Shown here piece after piece: positions 9,192 through 16,744 of a stretch of 64,000 bases of DNA; position 1 is the stretch's first letter, and every line of letters begins with the position of its first letter. The notes under the pieces were generated by a model that saw only the letters and a program-made list of their open reading frames with translations, made no database searches and had not been told where the DNA came from. The position numbers were made by a program, and so were the translations under genes. This DNA is from Pontixanthobacter aestiaquae (GTDB taxonomy: Bacteria; Pseudomonadota; Alphaproteobacteria; Sphingomonadales; Sphingomonadaceae), in contig NZ_WTYZ01000001.1 in NCBI RefSeq assembly GCF_009827455.1, positions 1,993,001-2,057,000 of the forward strand. The letters run 5' to 3'.

Positions 9192-10343
9192 ATGGCGGAT
9201 ACTCCTTCCCTTCCCGCTTTCGCAGCGATTATCGTCGCTGCAGGCAAAGGCGTTCGCGCCGGACAACCTCTGCCTAAACAGTTCGCCAATTGGCGCGGGA
9301 AACCTGTTGTTCGGCACTCTGCGGAGGCATTTGCCGCCGCCGGAGCGGAGCCGATCATTGTTGCCATCCCCGAAGGCGCTGATGAGATTGCAAACGACGC
9401 TCTGGTCGGACTTAAGAATATCCAGCTCGTAACCGGCGGTGCGACCCGCCAGAAATCAGTGCGTCTCGCGCTTGAGGCACTGGACGCGGTCAATACCAAA
9501 CAGGTTCTGATCCATGACGCCGCTCGACCAGCTCTGAGCGATCCAGTAATTGCGCGGTTATTGGCGGCTCTTGGGTCGCATCAAGGTGCCGTTCCCGTTC
9601 TCCCTGTGGTCGATAGCCTTGCGGTAGATGCTGCTGGCATAATGGCAGGTTCCGCCGATCGGGAAACGCTTCGCCGCGTCCAGACGCCGCAAGCGTTTCA
9701 TTACGAGGCGATCATTGGTGCGCACAACGAGTGGCATAGCGAAGCCAATGCCGGTGATGATGCTCAGATATTACTCGCAGCGGGTGGCAAAGTTGCCCAT
9801 GTCCATGGTGACGAAGCGCTCAAAAAACTCACTTTCGCAGAGGACTTTATGACTGATATTCCGCCCGTCCGAACCGGTATGGGATACGATGTGCACCGTC
9901 TCGTCGCTGGCGAAGAGCTATGGCTCGCCGGTCTCAAGATCGAGCATGACAAAGGTCTCTCCGGTCACAGCGACGCTGACGTAGCACTGCACGCGCTGGT
10001 GGATGCTCTCCTAGGCGCGGTTGGAGCGGGCGATATTGGCGATCATTTCCCACCAAGCGATGCACAGTGGAAGGGCGTTTCATCCGGCAAATTCGTCGAA
10101 CATGCGGCAAATCTGGTCACCGACGCCGGATACCGCGTTGGCAATGTCGATCTCACAATTATTTGCGAAGCTCCAAAAATTGGGCCGCACCGCAACACTA
10201 TGCGACAGATGATCGCCACCCTCCTTGGCGTTGACACATGGCAAGTCAGCGTCAAAGCAACCACCACAGAGCGCTTGGGTTTCACCGGCCGCGGTGAAGG
10301 CATCGCCGCGCAGGCAATCGCCACAGTTTTGAAGGACGCGTGA
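9192..10343 (+). CDS. ispDF: Bifunctional IspD/IspF of the MEP isoprenoid pathway
   Basis: Fusion of 2-C-methyl-D-erythritol 4-phosphate cytidylyltransferase and 2-C-methyl-D-erythritol 2,4-cyclodiphosphate synthase (MEP pathway). In the 383-residue product residues 1-225 carry the IspD nucleotide-binding motif VAAGKGVRAG...PKQF, LIHDAARP and RRVQTPQAF. From about residue 228 the IspF domain has the metal-binding GYDVHRL, HSDADV, GDIGDHFPP and the C-terminal TTTERLGFTGRGEG. The two-domain form is typical of alphaproteobacteria. The start ATG (MADTPSLPAF) precedes the IspD motif at the expected distance; a longer in-frame extension runs back into dusB and is rejected. The stop is separated from the CinA-type gene by a single base. 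Confidence 0.95.
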   Translation: MADTPSLPAFAAIIVAAGKGVRAGQPLPKQFANWRGKPVVRHSAEAFAAAGAEPIIVAIPEGADEIANDALVGLKNIQLVTGGATRQKSVRLALEALDAVNTKQVLIHDAARPALSDPVIARLLAALGSHQGAVPVLPVVDSLAVDAAGIMAGSADRETLRRVQTPQAFHYEAIIGAHNEWHSEANAGDDAQILLAAGGKVAHVHGDEALKKLTFAEDFMTDIPPVRTGMGYDVHRLVAGEELWLAGLKIEHDKGLSGHSDADVALHALVDALLGAVGAGDIGDHFPPSDAQWKGVSSGKFVEHAANLVTDAGYRVGNVDLTIICEAPKIGPHRNTMRQMIATLLGVDTWQVSVKATTTERLGFTGRGEGIAAQAIATVLKDA

Positions 10344-10344
10344 T

Positions 10345-10848
10345 ATGACCGCTGATTCTCTCCTTCCTGAAGACATTGATGCGCTGGCAAAGCGCGTTGT
10401 CGATGAGAACGCTAAGGCTGGCCGCAAAATTGTCGTGGCTGAAAGCTGCACCGGTGGTCTGGTAGCGGCGGCTTTGACCGAAATTCCCGGGTCTTCCGCC
10501 GTGCTTGAGCGCGGCTTTGTGACCTATTCGAATGAAGCGAAGATGGAGGATCTCGACGTCGCCAGCGATATTATCGAGACCTTCGGCGCGGTGTCGATCG
10601 CCTGCGTGTGGGCAATGGCAGATGGAGCATTGAAGAACAGCAAGGCAGATGTGGCCGTGGCGATTAGCGGCGTCGCGGGCCCCGGCGGCGGGACCGATCT
10701 CAAGCCGGTCGGTACCGTCGTATTTGCACGAGCAATTCGCGGTGCAGACGGGGAACCGGAAGGAGAATTGAAAAGCTTTGGCGATATAGGGCGCGCGGAA
10801 GTTCGGCGTCAGGCTACGCTGTGCGCACTGGAGTTACTGCTTCCGTAA
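10345..10848 (+). CDS. pncC: CinA C-terminal-type nicotinamide-nucleotide amidohydrolase
   Basis: Small cytosolic enzyme of the CinA C-terminal (PncC) family, which deamidates nicotinamide mononucleotide to nicotinate mononucleotide in pyridine-nucleotide salvage. The 167-residue chain is the stand-alone domain: AESCTGGLVAAALTEIPGSS with the active-site Ser/Cys region, GFVTYSNEAK, and VAISGVAGPGGGT followed by KPVGTVVFA. The N-terminal MoCF domain of full CinA is missing, as in E. coli PncC. The start lies 1 bp after the ispDF stop, so co-translation is likely. Its last 40 bp overlap the convergent gene ending at 10809. Confidence 0.9.
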   Translation: MTADSLLPEDIDALAKRVVDENAKAGRKIVVAESCTGGLVAAALTEIPGSSAVLERGFVTYSNEAKMEDLDVASDIIETFGAVSIACVWAMADGALKNSKADVAVAISGVAGPGGGTDLKPVGTVVFARAIRGADGEPEGELKSFGDIGRAEVRRQATLCALELLLP

Positions 10849-11270
10849 AGCTCGTCAGCGCGCGCCTCGAAAGCCGACACCATCTTGCGGAAAGCACGGT
10901 CGAAATATTGGCCGGCAAGCGCTTCGAACACGCGGTTCTTGAATGTAAAATCTACGCAGAAATCGACCTCGCATCCGCCGTCGGGCAACGGCGTAAAACC
11001 CCAGCGATTGTCGAGATCGCGCAGCGGGCCGTCGACATAGTGGACCTGGATTGACTGGGCGCGCTCCTTCAACACACGGGAAGTGAACTTCTCCCGTAGC
11101 GATTTAAACCCGACCACCATGTCGGCGACCATTTCCGTGTTGCTGTTTGATCTAACGCGCGTTGCGACCACCCATGGCAGAAACTCTTTGTAGCGACCGA
11201 CATCGGCGACCAGATCGAACATCTGCTCGCAACTATAGGGAAGCACCCGTTGCTCGCGGATGCCCGGCAC
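10809..11270 (-). CDS. RatA/COQ10-like START-domain protein
   Basis: A 153-residue polyketide cyclase/START-fold protein of the family annotated as ribosome association toxin RatA or, in mitochondria, the ubiquinone-binding COQ10. Family motifs: RVLPYSCEQMFDLVADV at the N-terminus, YKEFLPW, WGFTPLPDGGCEVDF and a C-terminal amphipathic helix (FDRAFRKMVSAFEARA). A ubiquinone chaperone role is the better-supported function for alphaproteobacterial members; toxin activity should not be assumed. The start is a GTG at 11270 that overlaps the lipA stop by one base (TAGTG), so the gene is coupled to lipA. Its 3' end runs 40 bp into the convergent pncC coding sequence. Confidence 0.85.
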   Translation of the reverse strand: MPGIREQRVLPYSCEQMFDLVADVGRYKEFLPWVVATRVRSNSNTEMVADMVVGFKSLREKFTSRVLKERAQSIQVHYVDGPLRDLDNRWGFTPLPDGGCEVDFCVDFTFKNRVFEALAGQYFDRAFRKMVSAFEARADELYGSSNSSAHSVA

Positions 11271-12232
11271 TAGACGCCTTGCCGGGCCGCTTGCTTAGCC
11301 AGCTTAGCCTCGCGCGCAGCGCGCATTTCCGCAAAGTCATCGCCGGCGTGATAGCTGGAGCGTGTCAGCGGAGTTGAGGCCACTTGCAGGAAGCCCTTTG
11401 CCCGCGCAATCGCACCAAACGCATCGAATGCCTTCGGTGTTACGAAGTCTTCGACCTTAGCGTGCTTTGGCGTTGGCTGGAGATATTGGCCCATGGTCAT
11501 GAAATCGATATCGGCCGTGCGCATATCGTCCATCACCTGATGTACTTCCAAGCGCTGCTCACCCAGCCCGAGCATAATGCCCGACTTGGTGAAGATCATT
11601 GGATCGTGGGCCTTCACTTCTTCAAGCAAACGCAGCGACGCGTAATAGCGCGCACCCGGGCGAATGGTCGGATAAAGCCGCGGCACCGTTTCCAGATTGT
11701 GGTTATAAACGTCCGGCCCTGCTTCACAGATCGCCTCCACCGCAGGACGCATTTTGCCCCGGAAATCAGGCGTCAAGATTTCGATCGTCGTATTTGGTGT
11801 CTCGCGGCGAAGTGCCTTGATCACTTTGACGAATTGACCCGCACCGCCATCCGGAAGATCATCGCGATCAACCGAAGTAATCACGATGTGCTCGAGCCCC
11901 ATTTTAGCTGCTGCGACAGCCGTGTTCTCCGGCTCCATCGGATCGACGATGCGCGGCATGCCGGTTTTGACATTACAAAATGCACAAGCGCGGGTGCAGA
12001 CATCTCCAAGGATCATCACGGTCGCATGTTTCTTCGTCCAGCATTCGCCGATATTCGGGCACGCTGCTTCCTCGCATACGGTGTTGAGATTAAGCTCACG
12101 CATCAATTTGCGCGTCTCGTGATATCCTTTGCTGACAGGTGCTTTGACGCGAATCCAGTCAGGCTTGCGCTGGCGTGCGGGGCGTTCGCCTCCAGGCGAT
12201 GGTGTCGACGAAAGATCGTTCATGACGGTCAT
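11270..12232 (-). CDS. lipA: Lipoyl synthase LipA
   Basis: Radical-SAM enzyme that inserts two sulfurs into octanoyl groups on lipoyl domains, for example the PdhB lipoyl domain encoded at 30664-32049. The 320-residue chain carries the LipA-specific cysteine set [12 protein letters not shown] for the auxiliary cluster, the radical-SAM motif [10 protein letters not shown], and downstream [22 protein letters not shown] and SGIMLGLGE. The usual C-terminal [10 protein letters not shown] with its conserved serine is present. The start may be the ATG at 12232 or the one three codons later; neither has a strong ribosome-binding site. The RatA/COQ10-like gene follows with a one-base overlap. Confidence 0.97.
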   Translation of the reverse strand: MTVMNDLSSTPSPGGERPARQRKPDWIRVKAPVSKGYHETRKLMRELNLNTVCEEAACPNIGECWTKKHATVMILGDVCTRACAFCNVKTGMPRIVDPMEPENTAVAAAKMGLEHIVITSVDRDDLPDGGAGQFVKVIKALRRETPNTTIEILTPDFRGKMRPAVEAICEAGPDVYNHNLETVPRLYPTIRPGARYYASLRLLEEVKAHDPMIFTKSGIMLGLGEQRLEVHQVMDDMRTADIDFMTMGQYLQPTPKHAKVEDFVTPKAFDAFGAIARAKGFLQVASTPLTRSSYHAGDDFAEMRAAREAKLAKQAARQGV

Positions 12233-12365
12233 TTAGGGCCGTTGCGCACTGTCCGCAATGCCAGCTTCATTTATGAGAACCTATTTGTGTCGCAAGATGA
12301 GGCATGGCCGTGGATGAATTGCGGCACGCATTGCCCCTGCGGTAGAGACAGACTAGAAAATCATC

Positions 12366-13349
12366 ATGGATGTTTCTGCATTACAGACCTTCACCTCGCC
12401 GGTGGTGCTGTTCTTTATCCTCGGCCTGTTGGCGGCCTTTGTTCGATCCGATCTCGCCATCCCCGAAGCCATCGCCAAGGGTATGTCTCTGTATCTGATG
12501 GCGGCAATTGGCCTGAAAGGCGGCGTTGCCGTTGCAGAATCTGGATTAAGCCCGCTTGTTGCAGTTGCATTGCTTGCCGGTATTGCCGCCAGTTTCTTCC
12601 TGCCGCTAATCGCTTACGTGGTACTCAAAGGCTTTGGGAAGCTGGATAAACTAAACGCCGCTGCCGTGGCCGCGCATTATGGTTCTGTCAGCGTGGTTAC
12701 CTATGTAACCGCCGTAGAGATACTTGAGCTGTCCGCACTACCGGCTGCGGGTTTTATGGTAGCCGTCCTCGCCGCCATGGAAACGCCGGCTATTTTGAGC
12801 GGATTGATGCTAGCCAAGAGTGGGAGTGATGGTGAGAAAGGCAATCGCGGCGAAATGCTGCGCGAAGTGTTCCTGAACGCATCGGTCGTGCTGTTGCTCG
12901 GCTCATTTGCGATTGGAATGATTGCTGGGCCAAGCGGTTTTGTTGAAGTATCGCCTTTCTTCCAAGCAGGGTTCAAAGGCGTGCTCTGTCTGTTCCTCCT
13001 CGACATGGGATTGATCGCAGCTCGCCGGATTATGGCCTCGCGTTCGATCACGTGGCGCCTGACTGTGATCGCCGTTGTGCTTCCGATCTTTAATGGTTCA
13101 CTGGGCGTGCTGGTCGGCACTGGCATCGGGCTCGATGTGGGGTCCGCTGCAGCATTCGGCGTCCTTTGTGCGAGTGCCAGCTATATTGCGGTCCCGGCGG
13201 CAATGCGTCTTGCCCTGCCTGAAGCGGACCCGGGCGTGTATCTGACGATGTCTCTCAGTATCACCTTCCCGTTCAATATCTTGATCAATATCGGGTTGCT
13301 GACAGCCTTTGCGCAGGCGATCGGTGGTCCTGTTGGAGCATTACCATGA
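12366..13349 (+). CDS. SbtA-like sodium-dependent bicarbonate permease
   Basis: Inner-membrane transporter of the SbtA/DUF897 family; cyanobacterial members take up bicarbonate with sodium. The 327-residue protein has about ten hydrophobic helices in two inverted halves, starting TSPVVLFFILGLLAAFVRSDL, the family hallmark (FxxGxxAxxxxSDLxxP). Other conserved pieces are GLKGGVAVAESG, AAHYGSVSVVTY, AAMETPAI and GASYIAVPAAMRLALPEA read here as SASYIAVPAAMR. ATG at 12366; the stop overlaps the PII-like gene as ATGA. The carbonic anhydrase two genes down supports inorganic-carbon handling. Bicarbonate as substrate is inferred from family and context. Confidence 0.85.
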   Translation: MDVSALQTFTSPVVLFFILGLLAAFVRSDLAIPEAIAKGMSLYLMAAIGLKGGVAVAESGLSPLVAVALLAGIAASFFLPLIAYVVLKGFGKLDKLNAAAVAAHYGSVSVVTYVTAVEILELSALPAAGFMVAVLAAMETPAILSGLMLAKSGSDGEKGNRGEMLREVFLNASVVLLLGSFAIGMIAGPSGFVEVSPFFQAGFKGVLCLFLLDMGLIAARRIMASRSITWRLTVIAVVLPIFNGSLGVLVGTGIGLDVGSAAAFGVLCASASYIAVPAAMRLALPEADPGVYLTMSLSITFPFNILINIGLLTAFAQAIGGPVGALP

Positions 13350-13654
13350 TCGAAACAGTCATCCGCAAACGGATTGAAATATTGGCTGATACGCCTCTGG
13401 TCAGGGTCGTCACCAAAGCAATCGACCAGGCTGGCATTACGGGTTGGACAGTATTGCCGGTACAATCAGGCAGCGGGCGCGATGGAGCATGGCGTGAAGA
13501 GCGTGTGACGGGCTCAGACAAATCGCTCGTGCTTACGGTCGCGTCTCAGGAACGGGCGGAGAAATTGTCTGAAGCCCTGGTGCCGATTCTCACAACGCAT
13601 GGACTGCTGCTGACGATGTGGGATGTCGAGGTGATCCGCGGAGAGCGATTTTAA
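13346..13654 (+). CDS. PII-like regulatory protein (SbtB-type)
   Basis: A 102-residue ferredoxin-fold protein of the PII/SbtB superfamily. The C-terminal WDVEVIRGERF resembles the PII strand DVEVVRPERF, and the middle segment GWTVLPVQSGSGRDGAW sits where the T-loop begins. The T-loop tyrosine used for uridylylation in GlnB is not evident. SbtB proteins bind adenine nucleotides and gate the SbtA permease; tight coupling on both sides (ATGA with the permease, TAATG with the carbonic anhydrase) strongly suggests the same role. Not a canonical nitrogen PII, so glnB/glnK naming would mislead. Confidence 0.82.
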   Translation: MIETVIRKRIEILADTPLVRVVTKAIDQAGITGWTVLPVQSGSGRDGAWREERVTGSDKSLVLTVASQERAEKLSEALVPILTTHGLLLTMWDVEVIRGERF

Positions 13655-14295
13655 TGCCCGAGTTTGCCCAGCTTCTCGAGGGCTATCGTCGCTTCCGCCA
13701 AAATGGTTACGCGACGCAGCGCGACCGGTTCGAGCGTCTTGCAGAGCATGGCCAATCGCCCAAGCTGATGGTCATTGCCTGCTCTGATAGCCGCGTTGAC
13801 CCCGCGCAGATCTTCGATGTCGATCCGGGCGAGATATTCGTAGTTCGCAATGTTGCTGCACTGGTTCCCCCTTTCGAAACTACGCCTGGACTTCATGGAG
13901 TTTCGGCAGCTCTGGAATACGCCGTCAACGTTCTGAAGGTCCGGCAGATCGTGGTTATGGGACACGGAAAATGCGGCGGTTGCAAAGCAGCACTAACGCG
14001 CGAACTGCACGGCGCTCCGATGGGGCGCGGCGGTTTTGTTGCCGATTGGATCAGTCAGCTCGATGAAGTCCGCGAACCTGTTGTGGAAGAGCATGGTACG
14101 CAGGGACGCGAAGCAGAACGAGCCATGGAACTGGCTGCCGTCCGCGTAAGCTTGGAGAACCTACACTCATTCCCTTGCGTTCAAGAGCGTGAAGCGTCGG
14201 GAGATCTCGTGTTACGCGGCACATTCTTCGCGATATTCGATGGCGTATTACACGTACTTGATCGTGACAGCGGTGAGTTCATACCGGAAGATTAA
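13654..14295 (+). CDS. Beta-class carbonic anhydrase
   Basis: Zinc enzyme interconverting CO2 and bicarbonate. The 213-residue chain has the beta-class ligands C43-x-D45-x-R47 in ACSDSRVDP and H104-x2-C107 in GHGKCGGC, plus RNVAALVPP and the LHGVSAALEYAV helix. The start ATG overlaps the stop of the PII-like gene (TAATG at 13652-13656), the third member of a coupled permease/regulator/enzyme set. No signal peptide is seen, so it should act in the cytoplasm on bicarbonate imported by the permease (inference). The next gene begins about 45 bp later on the same strand. Confidence 0.95.
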   Translation: MPEFAQLLEGYRRFRQNGYATQRDRFERLAEHGQSPKLMVIACSDSRVDPAQIFDVDPGEIFVVRNVAALVPPFETTPGLHGVSAALEYAVNVLKVRQIVVMGHGKCGGCKAALTRELHGAPMGRGGFVADWISQLDEVREPVVEEHGTQGREAERAMELAAVRVSLENLHSFPCVQEREASGDLVLRGTFFAIFDGVLHVLDRDSGEFIPED

Positions 14296-14340
14296 GTGCC
14301 TGAGGTTGCGCGGGTTGCAAGGAGTCCTATCAATAAGGCT

Positions 14341-15069
14341 ATGTCTCAAGAAACACTCAGAAATATCGCTCTGTTAATTGATGCAGACAACACTACTCCG
14401 CAGGGCATTGATCCGGTTCTCACGGTCATGGCAGAATTAGGCCAAGTGAATATCCGCCGCGCCTACGGCAATTTTGCCAAAGGCAATCTGGCAAAGTGGG
14501 ATAAAATCACCAATCGTTTCGGTATCAGGCCGCAGCAGCAATTCGATGTGTCCAAAGGCAAAAACGCCACCGACATGGCCATGACTATTGATGCGATTGA
14601 TCTGCTTAATCAGGGCAAGGTCGACGGGTTCGGACTTATGACGTCCGACAGCGATTTCACGCCGCTCGTCACGCGACTACGGCAGGATGGTATCGTCGTT
14701 TACGGATTCGGGAGCTCGAAGACCCCCGAATCCTTTCGATCAGTTTGTACGCGTTTCATCGACATCGAAAAGCTGATCGCGGCCAATAAGCAGCAAAACC
14801 AAACCAACACTACCAATAGCAAACAAGCCGATGCGCCAGCAATAGATGAGCAGTTGGAAGAGCTCATTATTGCCGCCTACAATGAGGCCAAACGCGATCA
14901 GCAAGGCTATGCCAAGCTGCAGCAAGTTGGCCAGATCGCCGGGAACCGTTCCAGCTTCGATGTCCGCAATTACGGCTTCAAAAGTCTGTCAGACTTGTTC
15001 GACTCACTGCCGAATTTTCAGATCGACCGGCGCGATGATGGGCAAGTTTATGTGAAGCGGCTGCGCTAG
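14341..15069 (+). CDS. NYN-domain protein with C-terminal OST-HTH/LOTUS-like domain
   Basis: A 242-residue protein with an N-terminal PIN-like NYN nuclease domain: NIALLIDADN, then KGKNATDMAMTIDAIDLL and GLMTSDSDFTPLVTRLR, giving the acidic residues expected for metal-dependent RNA cleavage. A Gln/Asn-rich linker (KQQNQTNTTNSKQ) follows, and residues from about 175 (LEELIIAAYNEAKRDQQGYA through FKSLSDLFDSLPNFQID) look like an OST-HTH/LOTUS RNA-binding domain ending VYVKRLR. ATG at 14341 is preceded by AAGG; a GTG at 14296 abutting the carbonic anhydrase stop is the alternative. RNA substrate and role are unknown. A hairpin with a T-run, oriented for the opposing gene, follows. Confidence 0.85.
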   Translation: MSQETLRNIALLIDADNTTPQGIDPVLTVMAELGQVNIRRAYGNFAKGNLAKWDKITNRFGIRPQQQFDVSKGKNATDMAMTIDAIDLLNQGKVDGFGLMTSDSDFTPLVTRLRQDGIVVYGFGSSKTPESFRSVCTRFIDIEKLIAANKQQNQTNTTNSKQADAPAIDEQLEELIIAAYNEAKRDQQGYAKLQQVGQIAGNRSSFDVRNYGFKSLSDLFDSLPNFQIDRRDDGQVYVKRLR

Positions 15070-15082
15070 AAGATACACAAAT

Positions 15083-15112
15083 AAAAAAGGCGCGAGCCGT
15101 AGCCCGCGCCTT
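15083..15112 (-). terminator. Rho-independent terminator, convergent gene pair
   Basis: AAGGCGCG (15087-15094) pairs with CGCGCCTT (15105-15112) around a 10-base loop; on the minus strand the stem is followed by a run of T (complement of the A-run 15083-15088). It lies just past the stop of the minus-strand TPR-like gene and can also act, more weakly, for the plus-strand NYN gene. Confidence 0.85.
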
Positions 15113-15135
15113 CCTAAGTGGTTATCGATTAGACG

Positions 15136-16443
15136 CTACATTGCAGCTTCAGTGACCGCGATTGCTGCCGGAGCATCTGCCATCGTGTCAGCGTAAACCG
15201 ACCACAGATCCGCCACATGCTTATAATCGCCAGTGACCTTGGCGAAGCTGGCTTTAGCCGCTTCTGCCTTGCCCAGATCAAGCTGTGCAATACCCATCCG
15301 CATATTTGTTACGTTCTGGTCAACTTCTGGCTTGCCAGCGGCGATAGCGTACATTTCTTCTGCCTTTGCCGGCTGCTGCAGCGTCAGATAAATATCGCCG
15401 GCAGCCTTGGCATCGACGCCATCGGCACCCGGTGCGCGCGCATCAGCTTCCAGATCAGGCATGTCCTGACGAAGGCCTGCAACGCGCGCCACAATTCCGT
15501 TCTGCGCTTCTTGCACAATAATTCGATCATTCGTCAGCACTCCGGCAGCCAGTCCTTGGGCGACAATGCGCTGGGTTTCGGCTGGATAGCGCACGTTTGT
15601 CACTCGGATATAGCTGATATAATCATTATCGCGTGCCAATCCGGCAGTACGGTCCAGCAATCTCAAGAGATCCAAAACGATCCCATTGTCTTCATCAAAA
15701 TACTCGCGGCGTAACGCGATGACGTTGGTCCAATTTGCATCAGTTGGATAAAATTGCACTTGCATCGCAGTCCATGCGAGCGCCTGATCTTGCAAGCCTT
15801 CATTGTAGGCCGCCGAAAATGCGCGCTTGATTAACGCTTCAGACGGCGTTTCGCCACGTGCAATCGCAGCTTCTGCCACCGCTTTTAAATAGGACAAGCC
15901 TTCAGCATGGCGACCCTCGAGAAAATAGATTCCGGAGATTGTATTTTCAAGATCCGGTACAGGATAGCCGACTTCACTGGCAGCCATGATACGCGTGCGC
16001 GCCAGCTCATATTCGCCTTCGGTATATGCTAATTGCCCTGAATTAAACAGCAAGCGAGCATTGTCTTCAGGCGAAGCCCGCCCGCTTTCCAACATCATCT
16101 CATAGCCGCGGCGCTGCAGTGCAACATCTTTTGCCGATATGGCAATGGTCACCATCATCTGGCCCGCAGCCATTTTATCATCGGCAGTTGAAATAGCAGC
16201 GATCATTGCAGGGAAAGCTGCCTTGGCGGAATCGGTATCGACCACCAAGCCCTTGGTATGAGCTTCAACTGCGGAATACGCTTCAACAAAAGCTTTGGAA
16301 TAGTCCGGCTTCTGCTCCTTTTGCGCATACGCTGGTGTTTCGAGAACCCCAGCGGTTAGCGCGGTTCCGCACATCAGAGCGACGGCGAAAGCGATATTCG
16401 AACCAATGCGCTTGTCTGCCTTGGTGCGGTTGCAAGTAAACAT
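15136..16443 (-). CDS. Exported TPR-like repeat protein, function unknown
   Basis: A 435-residue protein with a signal peptide (basic MFTCNRTKADKR, hydrophobic IAFAVALMCGTALTAGVL, cleavage expected after PAYA in TPAYAQK). The mature part is helical with tetratricopeptide-like stretches, e.g. LLFNSGQLAYTEGEYELARTR shortened as FNSGQLAYTEGEYELAR, and near the C-terminus AGDIYLTLQQPAKAEEMYAIA and GIAQLDLGKAEAAKASF. The start ATG has GGGAG seven bases upstream. Likely periplasmic; partner unknown. It is monocistronic, divergent from gyrA, and ends in the terminator at 15083-15112. Confidence 0.85.
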   Translation of the reverse strand: MFTCNRTKADKRIGSNIAFAVALMCGTALTAGVLETPAYAQKEQKPDYSKAFVEAYSAVEAHTKGLVVDTDSAKAAFPAMIAAISTADDKMAAGQMMVTIAISAKDVALQRRGYEMMLESGRASPEDNARLLFNSGQLAYTEGEYELARTRIMAASEVGYPVPDLENTISGIYFLEGRHAEGLSYLKAVAEAAIARGETPSEALIKRAFSAAYNEGLQDQALAWTAMQVQFYPTDANWTNVIALRREYFDEDNGIVLDLLRLLDRTAGLARDNDYISYIRVTNVRYPAETQRIVAQGLAAGVLTNDRIIVQEAQNGIVARVAGLRQDMPDLEADARAPGADGVDAKAAGDIYLTLQQPAKAEEMYAIAAGKPEVDQNVTNMRMGIAQLDLGKAEAAKASFAKVTGDYKHVADLWSVYADTMADAPAAIAVTEAAM

Positions 16444-16744
16444 TCTGGGTCTCTCCCATAGGTAAATTAAAACGAGCCTGTTTGGCTGAAACTACGTCTC
16501 ACCAACGCGCTAGTGCCGTTATGTGTCCCGTATTGCAATTAGTCTTAGTCAAAACGCCCTGAACAGGCATTGAACGCCCGTAATTCTGCGGTTTTCGCCG
16601 CGATTGCTGCCCGAGCCGAGCAAGGTGTGGAAAACCCCGCCATTTGGGCGCATCCGTACCCCCTTAGAGTGGCGGAAATCAGGGCAATAGCGTAGGTCTT
16701 AAAATCAACCGACCCTGCGTCGAAAGTAATAGAAAAGAGCCCTC
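16444..16744. other. Divergent intergenic region before gyrA
   Basis: The 301 bases between the start of the exported TPR-like gene and gyrA should hold both promoters and the gyrA leader. I see no ORF, strong hairpin, or convincing -35/-10 pair by eye. A purine stretch AGAAAAGAG (from about 16731) immediately before the gyrA TTG is the probable ribosome-binding site. Confidence 0.6.

Noticed and set aside
10809..11270. RatA as a toxin of a toxin-antitoxin pair
   Set aside because: No antitoxin-like gene is adjacent; the family is better explained as a COQ10-like lipid-binding protein.
11384..12649. 421-codon plus-strand open frame over lipA and the SbtA-like gene start
   Set aside because: Antisense to lipA and out of frame with the permease; Cys/His/Arg-rich composition with no family motif.
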